In this document: positions 31,401 to 40,892 of the stretch, in pieces | Numbering within the stretch: the first letter of the stretch is position 1 | Layout: every line of letters begins with the position of its first letter | Assembly: GCF_000012385.1 (NCBI RefSeq) | Contig: NC_007940.1 | Span: 62,001-126,000, forward strand | From: Rickettsia bellii RML369-C | GTDB taxonomy: Bacteria > Pseudomonadota > Alphaproteobacteria > Rickettsiales > Rickettsiaceae | Direction of reading: 5' to 3' | Length of the DNA stretch: 64,000 nt | Translations under genes and position numbers: made by a program | The notes under the pieces: model-generated | What the model saw: the letters and a program-made list of their open reading frames with translations, nothing else | Told to the model about the DNA's origin: nothing | The model's database searches: none

Positions 31401-32309
31401 ATGAGTTGGATTATTTTTTACACCATAATTTTTGCTTTATTAGTACTTGATTTAGGGGTTATACATAAAAAAAATGAAGTAATGAGCTTTAAGCAAAGCT
31501 TACTCTTTAGCCTTTTCTATTTTACAATATCCTGCTTATTTGGCATTTATATTTATTATAATATGGGAGCAGATAGCACACGTGAATATTATACTTGCTT
31601 TCTAATTGAAAAGGCTATGTCGCTTGATAATATCTTTGTTATCTCAATTATCTTCCAATTTTTTAAGATTCCGCAAAAATATCAACATCGTGTTTTATTC
31701 TTTGGCATAATTGGCGTTATAGCTTTTAGGGCTGTAATGATTTATGGCGGGATTATACTGATAAATAAGTTCTCTTGGTTATTATATATTTTTGCCGTGA
31801 TACTTATTGCTACGGGCGTAAAAACTTTTTATGTATCGCATAAAACCTTTGATATACAAAATTCTTATCTTTATAAGTCAATAATAAAATATTTAAATGT
31901 TACGCCTAACCTGGAGGGGGATAAATTCTTTGTTACGCGTAACAAAAAACTATATGTTACTCCTCTTTTCATATCATTAATATTAATAGAAGCAATAGAT
32001 TTAGTCTTTGCCATAGACAGTATACCAGCAATATTTGCCATTACTAATGATGCTTATATTATTTACACCTCAAATATTTTTGCTATTTTAGGGCTTAGAG
32101 CTTTATTCTTCTGTCTTGCAGAAATTGTTGAACGATTCAGCTATATCAAATATTCCTTAGCATTAATTTTAATATTTATCGGAATTAAAATATTTATTCA
32201 TCATTATATAGCCATTCCGGCTTATATTTCTTTAACTGTTACTATTACTTTATTGCTATTGGGCATATTTGCTTCTGTAATTAGAAAAAATATAGTTGAC
32301 CGCCAATAG
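31401..32309 (+). CDS. TerC/Alx family integral membrane protein
   Basis: A 302-residue protein with about eight or nine membrane segments. The TerC family marks are clear: [18 protein letters not shown] near residues 70-87, with [13 protein letters not shown] after it, and [19 protein letters not shown] in the second half. Acidic residues in these segments bind metal ions. Family members (Alx, MeeY) export manganese. It starts 3 bp after the cysteine-rich gene and is probably co-transcribed with it. Confidence 0.88.
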   Translation: MSWIIFYTIIFALLVLDLGVIHKKNEVMSFKQSLLFSLFYFTISCLFGIYIYYNMGADSTREYYTCFLIEKAMSLDNIFVISIIFQFFKIPQKYQHRVLFFGIIGVIAFRAVMIYGGIILINKFSWLLYIFAVILIATGVKTFYVSHKTFDIQNSYLYKSIIKYLNVTPNLEGDKFFVTRNKKLYVTPLFISLILIEAIDLVFAIDSIPAIFAITNDAYIIYTSNIFAILGLRALFFCLAEIVERFSYIKYSLALILIFIGIKIFIHHYIAIPAYISLTVTITLLLLGIFASVIRKNIVDRQ

Positions 32310-32353
32310 GCTAAAGATATAATATCCTTAAAAATTTTTCCAAGATAAATATA

Positions 32354-33085
32354 ATGATCAAATTACTACAATTATTTACTGTTGCTTTATCCATTTTTAT
32401 TACTAATGCTGTTTTTGCCGAAGAAAATATAAACGAGCAAACCGGCTTTTATATAGGTGGGGAAGGCGGCGTAGTTGAACCTGTTATTAGTAAATTTCGC
32501 CATAAACATTCTAATACCGAAATTATTTTAAAAAGGGCAGGTATGTATAGCGGAAAAATAGGTTATATGATTTATCCGCAAATATCTGTTGAATTCTCGG
32601 CAACTTATCAACCTAAATATCGTCTGCATTACGTATTACCACCACAAAATTTAAGTAATGGTTTAACTATACCTAAAACTCCTGGGAATACTAAAGTATT
32701 CTCGAACATATATATGTTAAATCTTATTTATGACTTAGAAGAGATGAATGGTATCACTCCTTTCGTAATAATAGGTGGTGGTATAGTTCAGGTAAAAGTT
32801 AAACCTACATCTTCAAAATGGGATGTTATAAATAGCGATTATTTTAAGGTAAGAAAAACACATAAGAATTGTGTTGCTTGGCAAGCAGGACTCGGAGTTT
32901 CAAAATCTCTTTCTTCAAATTTTAGTGTAGATCTAACTGCAAAATTACAAACAGTATATCGGGTGAGAATTAATTATGACACACTTGATATGAAAACAGG
33001 ACAATTTTTACCCGCAAAACCTATTAAAAAAACTATAGGTGTTGGAGAATTTGGTATAGGATTTACTTATAGATTGCCATTTTAA
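32354..33085 (+). CDS. Outer-membrane beta-barrel protein
   Basis: A 243-residue protein with a signal peptide (residues 1-22, ending NAVFA) and alternating strands typical of a small eight-stranded barrel: GFYIGGEGGVVEP, YSGKIGYMIYPQISVEFSAT, TPFVIIGGGIVQVKV, WQAGLGVSKSLSSNFSVDL. It ends with GIGFTYRLPF, the aromatic C-terminal strand used for barrel assembly. The layout resembles the rickettsial Adr1/Adr2 adhesin-like and opacity-type proteins, but identity with those adhesins is not shown. Confidence 0.75.
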   Translation: MIKLLQLFTVALSIFITNAVFAEENINEQTGFYIGGEGGVVEPVISKFRHKHSNTEIILKRAGMYSGKIGYMIYPQISVEFSATYQPKYRLHYVLPPQNLSNGLTIPKTPGNTKVFSNIYMLNLIYDLEEMNGITPFVIIGGGIVQVKVKPTSSKWDVINSDYFKVRKTHKNCVAWQAGLGVSKSLSSNFSVDLTAKLQTVYRVRINYDTLDMKTGQFLPAKPIKKTIGVGEFGIGFTYRLPF

Positions 33086-33116
33086 AGATTCTGTGAAATA
33101 TTTATATGGTAGCTTT

Positions 33117-33190
33117 GTCATTGTGAGGAGGTATTGTCGGCATATATGGATAAATGATTTATACAACAAAGCTTCGCTGCTCGTAATGAC
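33117..33190. repeat. Degenerate GTCATTGCGAGGAG-type repeat
   Basis: GTCATTGTGAGGAGGTATTG at the left and GCTTCGCTGCTCGTAATGAC at the right form imperfect inverted arms of the same type as 34911-34998. It lies between the barrel gene and the methyltransferase. Confidence 0.6.
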
Positions 33191-33238
33191 GCTAATTATC
33201 GCAACTGTACTAATTAATCTAACTTATAAGGAAAAAAT

Positions 33239-34900
33239 ATGTCTGCAAAAGCTAGTAATTCTTCAAATCTTCCTAATGGTCACGATAAAACAACGAAAGA
33301 AAAACATAATACACAACCTGTTATTAATGGGGCAATAAAGCATAATACTTATGACGAAGTGCCGTATGAAAGCTATCCATATTCCTTTACTAATCCTTTT
33401 CATTTAAGCACTCTTGCGACTCTTTTCGGTGTAGATGCCCCTAATGTGGAAACCGCAAAAATATTAGAGTTAGGTTGTGCTGCTGGTGGTAATTTAATTC
33501 CTCATGCTGTTCTTTATCCAAAAGCTCATTTTGTTGGTATTGATTTATCTAAAGTACAAATTGACGAAGCAAATAAAACTGTAAAAGAACTTGGACTGAA
33601 AAATATAGAATTTCATCATTGTTCTATACTTGATATTGATGATTCTTTGAATAAATTTGATTATATAATTTGTCACGGTGTAATGTCTTGGGTATCAAAA
33701 AATGTTAGAGATAAAATCTTTGATGTATGTAATAAAAACCTAAGCAAAAACGGTATAGCATATATCAGTTATAATACTTTACCTGGCTGGAATATGGTTC
33801 GTACGGTTAGAGATATGGTGCTTTATCATTCTAGTTCATTTGTAAATGTACGTGATAAAATAGCTCAGTCTAGATTATTATTAGATTTTGTTAAAGATAG
33901 CTTAGAGAATTCAAAAACACCTTATGCTGAAGTATTAAAAACCGAAGCCGGATTATTATCGAAACAAACAGATCATTATTTACGTCATGATCATTTAGAA
34001 GAAGAAAATGCTCAGTTTTACTTCCATGAATTTATGGATGAAGCTAGAAAGCATAACTTACAATATTTAGCTGATTGTAACCTTTCTACTATGTATTTAG
34101 GTAATATGCCACAAAAAGTGGTAGAGCAGTTAAAAGTCGTAAATGATATAGTTAGAACTGAACAATATATGGATTTTATTACAAATCGTCGTTTTAGATC
34201 TACTTTATTATGTCATAATGATGTAAAAATCAATAGAAACATTAATAACGAAGATATAATGAAATTTAATATGATCTTTAACGTCGTTCCTGAAAAATCG
34301 CTTAAAGAGGTTGATCTTAATAATTCTTCTGAAAGCTTAGCATTCTTTTTGAACGGCAATAAAGATAGTAATTTGACAACTGCCTCACCCTACATGAAAG
34401 CTATTTTATATACTTTTAGTGAGCATCTTAATAACCCTCTAAGTTTTGAGAAAATAACCGAGGAAGCTAATAAAAAGCTACATGGTACTAAATTAAATGA
34501 AATAAAAGCTGAGCTTTTGGAAAACGCAATGAAGTTAGTATTACAAGGTTACATTAATATTACTACTCAGAAACATAGAGAAACACCTGAGCTTAATAAG
34601 CCTAAAACTACGAAGCTTGTAATACATCAAGCAATCCATACTCCTTATATGTGGGTTACAAATTTAAAACATGAGCCAGTAGGGGTTAATTTCTTTGAAA
34701 AACTTGCTATTAGATATATGGATGGTAAGCATGATAAGAAAGCTATTATTGATGCAGTGATGGGTCATGTAGTAAAAGGTGAAATAAATTTAAGCAAAGA
34801 CGGACAAAAAATAGAAGATCAAGAAGTAATACGTAAACAACTCGAGGTCTTATTTATGCCAATGATTGACAAGTTTGCCGCTAACGCTTTATTGGTTTAA
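33239..34900 (+). CDS. SAM-dependent methyltransferase with regulatory domain, OmpB lysine methyltransferase-like
   Basis: A 553-residue protein. Class I methyltransferase fold with motif I ILELGCAAGGNLIPHA near residues 79-94, the acidic end of strand 2 in HFVGIDLSKVQ, and FDYIICHGVMSWV. It is followed by the methyltransferase regulatory domain (about 220-300, PYAEVLKTEAGLLSKQTDHY) and a C-terminal domain. Rickettsial proteins of this architecture are the lysine methyltransferases (PKMT1 type) that monomethylate the surface protein OmpB and help block host ubiquitylation. The place beside nuoJ fits the remembered gene order of that gene. An AAGG site upstream supports the start. Confidence 0.75.
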   Translation: MSAKASNSSNLPNGHDKTTKEKHNTQPVINGAIKHNTYDEVPYESYPYSFTNPFHLSTLATLFGVDAPNVETAKILELGCAAGGNLIPHAVLYPKAHFVGIDLSKVQIDEANKTVKELGLKNIEFHHCSILDIDDSLNKFDYIICHGVMSWVSKNVRDKIFDVCNKNLSKNGIAYISYNTLPGWNMVRTVRDMVLYHSSSFVNVRDKIAQSRLLLDFVKDSLENSKTPYAEVLKTEAGLLSKQTDHYLRHDHLEEENAQFYFHEFMDEARKHNLQYLADCNLSTMYLGNMPQKVVEQLKVVNDIVRTEQYMDFITNRRFRSTLLCHNDVKINRNINNEDIMKFNMIFNVVPEKSLKEVDLNNSSESLAFFLNGNKDSNLTTASPYMKAILYTFSEHLNNPLSFEKITEEANKKLHGTKLNEIKAELLENAMKLVLQGYINITTQKHRETPELNKPKTTKLVIHQAIHTPYMWVTNLKHEPVGVNFFEKLAIRYMDGKHDKKAIIDAVMGHVVKGEINLSKDGQKIEDQEVIRKQLEVLFMPMIDKFAANALLV

Positions 34901-34910
34901 TATACAACCC

Positions 34911-34998
34911 GTCATTGCGAGGAGCGTAGCGACGAAGCAATCTCAAGAGTTCTTACGAGATTGCCTCCGTCATCTGCCATGCATATCCTCTCAATGAC
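34911..34998. repeat. GTCATTGCGAGGAGCGTAGC-type repeat
   Basis: It opens GTCATTGCGAGGAGCGTAGC, then GACGAAGCAATCTC, with an inverted internal piece ACGAGATTGC and a right end CTCTCAATGACG. This type is common in intergenic DNA of several proteobacteria. It fills most of the gap between the methyltransferase and nuoJ. Confidence 0.75.
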
Positions 34999-35021
34999 GA
35001 GGAAACACAATATAATAACTC

Positions 35022-35639
35022 ATGCCTATATTTTTTTATTTATTTACAACATTAATCATAATTAGCAGTCTATGCGTTGTTTTGAGCAAAAATTCCGTAT
35101 ACTCAGTATTATGGTTAATTTTTGCCTTTATTAACGGCTCTGGACTTATGATACTGCTTGGTGCAGAATTTTTAGCAATGATGCTAATAGTCATATATGT
35201 CGGAGCAGTAGCAGTATTATTTTTATTTGTGATAATGATGTTGGATATGCATTTTAATAAGGCTATAATGCAGCTAAAGGAAAAGCCTATCTTAAGCATT
35301 TTTGTATCTTTGATTATGTTTGCTGATTTAGTAGTGATTATTTTACTTGGTACTAAAAATATTCATTTTAGTTCTGATTTATCATTTGCCATAGCAAGTG
35401 ATGTATCAAATACTAAAGCAATAGGAAAAATATTATATACTGATTTTATGATACCTTTCCAAATTGCAGGGCTTATTTTATTTGTTGCTATGATCGGTTG
35501 TATTACGTTAACTCTTAGAAAACGTGACGGAGTAAAGCGTCAAAATATTGCAAAACAACTTTCACATAATAAAGAAAATGCTGTATTAATGACAAAACCT
35601 CTTATAAATAAAGGAATTGAGAATATTAAATATGAATGA
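35022..35639 (+). CDS. nuoJ: NADH-quinone oxidoreductase subunit J
   Basis: A 205-residue membrane subunit of complex I with five hydrophobic segments. Family marks are [20 protein letters not shown] and [26 protein letters not shown], which contains the pi-bulge helix. It helps form the proton path at the joint with the peripheral arm. It overlaps nuoK by 8 nt. First gene of a nuoJKLM block. Confidence 0.95.
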   Translation: MPIFFYLFTTLIIISSLCVVLSKNSVYSVLWLIFAFINGSGLMILLGAEFLAMMLIVIYVGAVAVLFLFVIMMLDMHFNKAIMQLKEKPILSIFVSLIMFADLVVIILLGTKNIHFSSDLSFAIASDVSNTKAIGKILYTDFMIPFQIAGLILFVAMIGCITLTLRKRDGVKRQNIAKQLSHNKENAVLMTKPLINKGIENIKYE

Positions 35640-35946
35640 ATATATAGGGCTTAATCACTATTTGATCTTAAGTAGTTTAGTGTTTACTATCGGGATGCTT
35701 GGATTATTTATGCATCGCAAAAATATTATCAATATATTAATGTCGATTGAACTAATGCTGCTTGCAGTTAATATAAATTTTGTTGCTTTCTCGGTATATA
35801 TGCAAGAATTATCAGGGCAGATTTTCAGCATCATAATTCTAACTATAGCTGCTGCTGAAACTTCTATTGGTCTTGCGATATTACTGATATATTTCCGTAA
35901 TAAAGGCTCGATTGAAGTCACAGATATCAATCAGATGAGGGGATAA
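35632..35946 (+). CDS. nuoK: NADH-quinone oxidoreductase subunit K
   Basis: A 104-residue complex I subunit with three membrane helices, homologous to MrpC. It shows [32 protein letters not shown] with the key membrane Glu in the IELMLLAVN segment, and a second Glu in [12 protein letters not shown]. The ATG at 35632 ([11 protein letters not shown]) gives the usual length. An upstream TTG at 35617 would add five residues and is less likely. Confidence 0.95.
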   Translation: MNEYIGLNHYLILSSLVFTIGMLGLFMHRKNIINILMSIELMLLAVNINFVAFSVYMQELSGQIFSIIILTIAAAETSIGLAILLIYFRNKGSIEVTDINQMRG

Positions 35947-35948
35947 AG

Positions 35949-37877
35949 ATGTATAAAAGCATTGCTATAATGATTATTTTATTACCTCTTGCTTCTGCTT
36001 TAATAAACGGATTATTTGTAAGAAGAATAGATAAAAAACTAGCGTCTATAGTTGCAACATCGTTTTTATCTTTATCAGCATTATTTGCATTAATAATATT
36101 TTATCACACAGGATTAAACGGGCATATAATCCATATAAAATTATTGCCATGGATTGAAGTTAGCCAATTTAAGGTAGATTGGTCGATTTATATAGATCAG
36201 CTAACAAGCATAATGTTTATAGCCGTCACATGGGTATCTAGCGTCGTGCATATTTATTCTCTCGGCTATATGTCTCGAGATAAGGGGATAGTACGTTTCT
36301 TATCTTTCCTTTCGTTGTTTACTTTTTTTATGCTAATGCTAGTATCGGCAGATAATTTCTTACAATTATTTTTTGGTTGGGAGGGAGTTGGCATTTGTTC
36401 GTATTTATTAATTGGTTTTTGGTACTCAAAAGAATCAGCAAATAAAGCAGCTATTAAAGCTTTTATAGCCAATAGAGTCGGAGATTTTGCCTTTATTTTA
36501 GGCGTAATAACGATTATTTTTTATTGTCATTCAGCAAATTACGAGGATGTATTTTTGCTTGCTCCAAAATTAGCTAATACAAAAATATTGCTAGCTGATT
36601 TTGAAATTTCTATCCTTGATATTGCCTGCTTATTGTTATTCATCGGTTGTATGGGTAAATCGGCACAGATAGGCTTACATGTCTGGCTTCCTGATGCAAT
36701 GGAAGGACCTACTCCCGTATCTGCACTGATTCACGCAGCAACTATGGTAACGGCAGGAGTGTTTTTAGTAGCACGCTGTTCATATTTGTTTGAATACAGT
36801 CCTATGGTGCTACAATTCATCACGATCATCGGCGGTATTACTTGCCTTTTTGCTGCAAGCATTGCCATTATGCAAAACGATATCAAAAAAATTATCGCCT
36901 ATTCAACTTGTAGCCAACTTGGTTATATGTTTATGGCTTGCGGAGTATCAGCATATAATAGCGGTATATTTCATTTAGTAACGCATGCCTTTTTTAAAGC
37001 CTTACTATTTTTATCGGCTGGTAGTGTTATACATGCGGTTCATGAGCAGGATATATTTAAAATGGGTGAGCTGCGAAATAAGATGCCTATAACTTATGGA
37101 AATTTTTTAATCGGTTCGCTTGCGTTAATAGGGATCTATCCGCTTGCAGGGTTTTATTCAAAAGATTCGATCTTGGAAGCGGCTTATAGCAGCGGGTCAT
37201 TTATGTTCATATTTGGTATATTAGCTGCAATACTTACCGCTATTTACTCAATGAAAATTATTATGTTGGTATTCCACGGCAAAACTAGACTAGAAAAAGA
37301 TGTTTTCGAGCATGCTCATGAACCGCCTAAAGTAATGAATAATCCCCTTACATTATTGGTGGCAGGAAGCTTTTTTAGCGGGATGATTGGTTATTATCTG
37401 CTTTCAATGGATAAACCGAATGGTTATTTCCATGATAGTTTACTTAATTTACACGCTTATAAGCTATTAATTACTCATCCACCTTTGCATATTAAGTTAT
37501 TACCAATGGTAGTTGGGATAATAGGGATTGTTGTAGGGATTTATTTATATAAATCAGATGTTGTTATGTCATTCCTGCGTAGGCAGGAATCCAGTAAAGA
37601 TAATTACTTTACTAAAATATTAATCAATAAATATTATTTTGATGAGCTATATAATTTCTTAATAGTAAAACCTATTAACTGCTTAGCTTGTTTATTTTAT
37701 TCTGGTGATCAAAAAATAATTGATCGTTTTGGTCCTAATGGCTTTGCTAGAAGTGTTAATTGTTTCAGTAGGTTGACCGGCAAAACCCAAACTGGATATG
37801 TTTTTAACTATACTTTATATGTAGTGTTGTTTGTTGTTGTAACAATTAGTTACTTTGTTTGGTTAGTTGCCGTGTAG
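35949..37877 (+). CDS. nuoL: NADH-quinone oxidoreductase subunit L, with repeat-derived insertion
   Basis: A 642-residue antiporter-like proton-pumping subunit. Typical marks are [39 protein letters not shown] and [18 protein letters not shown]. The C-terminal lateral helix region follows the last pump helices. At residues about 540-550 the sequence [10 protein letters not shown] is the translation of the left arm of a palindromic repeat (37568-37594), inserted in frame in the loop after a hydrophobic segment. It starts 2 bp after nuoK. Confidence 0.95.
   Translation: MYKSIAIMIILLPLASALINGLFVRRIDKKLASIVATSFLSLSALFALIIFYHTGLNGHIIHIKLLPWIEVSQFKVDWSIYIDQLTSIMFIAVTWVSSVVHIYSLGYMSRDKGIVRFLSFLSLFTFFMLMLVSADNFLQLFFGWEGVGICSYLLIGFWYSKESANKAAIKAFIANRVGDFAFILGVITIIFYCHSANYEDVFLLAPKLANTKILLADFEISILDIACLLLFIGCMGKSAQIGLHVWLPDAMEGPTPVSALIHAATMVTAGVFLVARCSYLFEYSPMVLQFITIIGGITCLFAASIAIMQNDIKKIIAYSTCSQLGYMFMACGVSAYNSGIFHLVTHAFFKALLFLSAGSVIHAVHEQDIFKMGELRNKMPITYGNFLIGSLALIGIYPLAGFYSKDSILEAAYSSGSFMFIFGILAAILTAIYSMKIIMLVFHGKTRLEKDVFEHAHEPPKVMNNPLTLLVAGSFFSGMIGYYLLSMDKPNGYFHDSLLNLHAYKLLITHPPLHIKLLPMVVGIIGIVVGIYLYKSDVVMSFLRRQESSKDNYFTKILINKYYFDELYNFLIVKPINCLACLFYSGDQKIIDRFGPNGFARSVNCFSRLTGKTQTGYVFNYTLYVVLFVVVTISYFVWLVAV
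37568..37594 (+). repeat. Half RPE-like arm inside nuoL
   Basis: GTCATTCCTGCGTAGGCAGG, then AATCCAG, differs by one base from the left arm of the element at 17611. No right arm is seen. It reads as residues inside NuoL. Confidence 0.8.
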
Positions 37878-37878
37878 T

Positions 37879-38070
37879 GTCATTCTCGCTTAAGGCTTGC
37901 CCTGCGTGGATCATTTTCCCCTGTCATCCCATGATTTATTCACGGGATCCAGTTAAAAATACTAATAAAAAATGCTATGCATTTTACTGGATTGCTTCGT
38001 CGAAACTTTCAGTTTCTTCTCGCAATGACGAAAAACCTGATCCATGCGGGCAAGCCTTAAGTGAGAATGA
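37879..38070. repeat. Nested palindromic element between nuoL and nuoM
   Basis: Outer arms GTCATTCTCGCTTAAGGCTT and GGCAAGCCTTAAGTGAGAAT flank a second element at 37923-38029. The inner element starts with GTCATCCCATGATTTATTC and ends with GCTTCGTCGAAACTTTC plus TTCTCGCAATGAC, so its halves belong to different repeat families. The 249 bp gap holds no credible gene. Confidence 0.8.
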
Positions 38071-38126
38071 TATATGAGCCATTGCCATTGCTAAGAATGA
38101 CGAAAAACTTATAAGATCTTAAAAAA

Positions 38127-39611
38127 ATGTTAGAATTACCAATCATATCAATTACTATCTTCCTACCGCTAATAAGCGTGCTATATATTTTGCTATTTAT
38201 TAGTCAAAGCAAAAAACCCGATAAGCAAATACATACAATGTATGTTGCGGTGCTGAGTAGTGTTTTAACATTTATCTCAACTATATATATATTAATAGAA
38301 TTTGATTCATCTAACCCTACTTATCAATTTGTTGAACGATATAGCTGGCTTGATAAAATTGGACTTGAATTTCATGTAGGTATTGATGGTATATCAATAT
38401 TTTTCGTAAGCTTAACTTCCTTTCTTACTCTTATTTGCATTATCGGAAGCTTATTTACTGTTAAAAAATATATAAAAGAATATTTGGTATGTTTTTTATT
38501 AATGGAATCCTTTTGTATAGGAGCATTTACCTCAATAAATTTATTAGTATTCTACTTATTCTTCGAAGTAATATTAGTACCGATGTATATTATTATTGGA
38601 GTATGGGGCGGTGAGAATAGAATATATGCGGCTGTTAAATTCTTCTTATATACTTTCTTTGGCTCGGTATTTTTCTTATTATCAATAATATATATTTATA
38701 GTAAGATTCACAGCTTTGATTTAAGCAATATTGGCGAATTTACTAATAATTTTCCTTTGCATGTACAGCAAATTTTATGGTGGGCTATTTTTATTGCCTT
38801 TGCCATCAAAATTCCTATGATTCCATTTCACACATGGTTACCTGACGCTCACGTACAAGCACCTACCAGTGGCTCAGTTATTCTTGCGGGTATTTTACTA
38901 AAACTTGGTGGCTATGGTTTTTTAAGGGTATTACTGCCACTTCTACCTAACGCATCGCAAGAATTTGCAATTTACGTAATTTGGCTTAGTGTTATTGCTA
39001 TAATATATGCCTCCCTTGTCGCCTTAGCCCAAAAAGATATGAAGAAAATGATTGCCTATTCGTCTATTACCCATATGGGTTATGTTACTATAGGTATTTT
39101 TAGCTTTACTGATAGCGGAGTGAGCGGGGCATTATTTCAAATGTTAAGCCATGGTATAATCTCCTCCTGCTTATTCTTAATAGTTGGCACTTTATATGAA
39201 AGGTTACATACTAAAGAGATAGCTAAATATGGTGGTGTTGCAAGTAAAATGCCGGTGCTTGCAACGTTTTTTATGATTGCAATGCTTGGCTCTGTCGGCT
39301 TGCCAGGAACTAGCGGATTTATCGGTGAGTTTCTAAGCCTACTTGGAATTTATAAGGTAAATGTAATAGCAACTTTCTTAGCAGCTCTTGGTATAATTCT
39401 TGGTGCTATTTACATGCTGAAGCTATATAAAGAAGTGATGCTAGGCGAAATTACTAATAAAGAAATCATTAATTTCAGAGATTTATATATTTACGAAATA
39501 ATCTCAATCGCTCCTTTAATATTACTAATTATTTATTTCGGTCTAATGCCAAGTTCTATTTTAAATGTATTTCATTTGTCAGTAGAGAATTTGTTAGTTA
39601 AATTTTTCTAG
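38127..39611 (+). CDS. nuoM: NADH-quinone oxidoreductase subunit M
   Basis: A 494-residue antiporter-like subunit with about 14 membrane segments. Family marks are GLEFHVGIDGISIFFVSLT, the essential Glu in LFYLFFEVILVPMYIIIGVWG-type sequence near residue 145, AFAIKIPMIPFHTWLPDAHV, and KKMIAYSSITHMGYVTIG. It is a separate proton pump of complex I. A 249 bp nested repeat separates it from nuoL. No nuoN follows directly. Confidence 0.95.
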   Translation: MLELPIISITIFLPLISVLYILLFISQSKKPDKQIHTMYVAVLSSVLTFISTIYILIEFDSSNPTYQFVERYSWLDKIGLEFHVGIDGISIFFVSLTSFLTLICIIGSLFTVKKYIKEYLVCFLLMESFCIGAFTSINLLVFYLFFEVILVPMYIIIGVWGGENRIYAAVKFFLYTFFGSVFFLLSIIYIYSKIHSFDLSNIGEFTNNFPLHVQQILWWAIFIAFAIKIPMIPFHTWLPDAHVQAPTSGSVILAGILLKLGGYGFLRVLLPLLPNASQEFAIYVIWLSVIAIIYASLVALAQKDMKKMIAYSSITHMGYVTIGIFSFTDSGVSGALFQMLSHGIISSCLFLIVGTLYERLHTKEIAKYGGVASKMPVLATFFMIAMLGSVGLPGTSGFIGEFLSLLGIYKVNVIATFLAALGIILGAIYMLKLYKEVMLGEITNKEIINFRDLYIYEIISIAPLILLIIYFGLMPSSILNVFHLSVENLLVKFF

Positions 39612-39668
39612 TTGATTATAAAAGATTCAAGTGTTACTCTAGTTATAGAACTTTAAATTGAGGTCTAT

Positions 39669-39908
39669 ATGAAAAACAGAATAAAAAAAACAGTTAAAGA
39701 CGTAAATGAGAAGCTAGATGATGCAAGTAGAGCAGTTGGTCAGGACGTTAATGAAGCAACAGGGATAGATGTAAGCCATGTTGTTAACCCAGAAGCATCT
39801 GACCATAAAGAAGCTTTAAGAAATGCTCGTGAAAAATTAGGAATGGGTGACAACCAAGAGAACAAGGACGCAGAACTTGCTGGGGCTGAAGCTGAACTAA
39901 ACTCATGA
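39669..39908 (+). CDS. Small charged protein of unknown function
   Basis: A 79-residue hydrophilic, helix-prone protein (KKTVKDVNEKLDDASRAVGQ, then KEALRNAREKLGMGD), acidic at the C-terminus, with no signal peptide or membrane span. The GAGG at 39660-39663 gives a good ribosome-binding site. It overlaps the next small gene by 4 nt, so the two are translationally coupled. It has some look of hydrophilic stress proteins, which is only an impression. The family is not recognised. Confidence 0.6.
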   Translation: MKNRIKKTVKDVNEKLDDASRAVGQDVNEATGIDVSHVVNPEASDHKEALRNAREKLGMGDNQENKDAELAGAEAELNS

Positions 39909-40090
39909 AATTAAAATCTGGTATATTATCTACAATTTTCTCTAAATTATTTACAGTAGAAGAAATGGCAAATGAAAATTTGCCATATTCTGCTGATAAT
40001 GTAACTGATATAAATGTTGGAAGCCAAGCTTTAGAAACTAAGTTAGATGAAAACCCTAATCATGATATAGTATTATTAGAGCTATACTAA
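39905..40090 (+). CDS. Small protein of unknown function before ccmA
   Basis: A 61-residue protein ([20 protein letters not shown] at the N-terminus, acidic afterwards). The ATGA overlap with the preceding gene and the single base before ccmA indicate a three-gene transcript. The amphipathic N-terminal helix could contact a membrane. The function is unknown. Confidence 0.5.
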   Translation: MKLKSGILSTIFSKLFTVEEMANENLPYSADNVTDINVGSQALETKLDENPNHDIVLLELY

Positions 40091-40091
40091 G

Positions 40092-40682
40092 ATGCTATCA
40101 TTTCACCAATTAAAATTTAATATATATCAAAAACAATTATTTGATAATTTAAGTATTACTTTTTTAGATTCTGCTATTACCTATATAAAAGGAGCTAATG
40201 GTTGTGGAAAAACTTCGCTATTACGGATGATAGCGGGTATTATGCAGCCAAGTAACGGTAATATTTTCTATAAAAATCTTAACATTAACAATATTGCTAA
40301 GCCTTACTGCACTTATATTGGTCATAATTTAGGTCTAAAGCTTGAGATGACTGTTTTTGAAAATCTGAAATTTTGGTCAGAGATTTATAATTCAGTGGAA
40401 ACTCTAGATGCTGCCATCCATTATTTTAAATTATATGATTTATTAGATGAAAAATGCTATACTTTATCCAGTGGATTGCAGAAAGTTGTAGCTTTAGCAA
40501 GGCTTATTGCTTGCCAATCGGATCTATGGTTGCTTGATGAAGTTGAAACCAATTTAAGTAAAGAAAATAGAGATTTACTAAATAACTTAATTGTCATGAA
40601 AGCAAATAGTGGTGGTATTGTACTTCTATCCTCTCACACCGAAAATCATATTAAATCAGCACAAATATTACAACTTACTTGA
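40092..40682 (+). CDS. ccmA: Heme exporter ATP-binding protein CcmA
   Basis: A 196-residue ABC ATPase of the CcmAB complex for cytochrome c maturation, which drives release of heme from CcmE. Walker A is GANGCGKTS (about residues 34-42), the signature is the LSSGLQKVV variant with Gly-Leu-Gln, and Walker B is [12 protein letters not shown]. The short size is typical of CcmA. The membrane partner ccmB is not in this window. It is co-directional with two small genes directly upstream. Confidence 0.88.
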   Translation: MLSFHQLKFNIYQKQLFDNLSITFLDSAITYIKGANGCGKTSLLRMIAGIMQPSNGNIFYKNLNINNIAKPYCTYIGHNLGLKLEMTVFENLKFWSEIYNSVETLDAAIHYFKLYDLLDEKCYTLSSGLQKVVALARLIACQSDLWLLDEVETNLSKENRDLLNNLIVMKANSGGIVLLSSHTENHIKSAQILQLT

Positions 40683-40749
40683 AGTATTAAATGAAATACT
40701 ATAAAGTCAAAAAGTTCATAACTTCTTATTTATAGGAGTATACTCGTTT

Positions 40750-40851
40750 TATTTGAAAAATTGGCGGCGTTACTTTTTGCTTATAATCCTCACGTACTAG
40801 TATGTACGCTGCGGTTATAAGCTTCAAAGTGCCTTGCTCTTTTCCAAATAG
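40750..40851. repeat. Inverted-repeat element with CACGTACTAGTATGTACG core
   Basis: The ends TATTTGAAAAATTGG and CTTTTCCAAATA are imperfect inverted copies. GCTTATAA and TTATAAGC pair around CACGTACTAGTATGTACG. It is the same type as 27729-27838 and lies in the gap between ccmA and dps. Confidence 0.75.
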
Positions 40852-40892
40852 AACTTCATCTACTAATTATTCATTTATTAGAGGTATATATT

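Noticed and set aside
37859..38077. Reading frame of 72 codons between nuoL and nuoM
   Set aside because: It is wholly made of nested repeat DNA and overlaps the end of nuoL; there is no sign of selection as protein.
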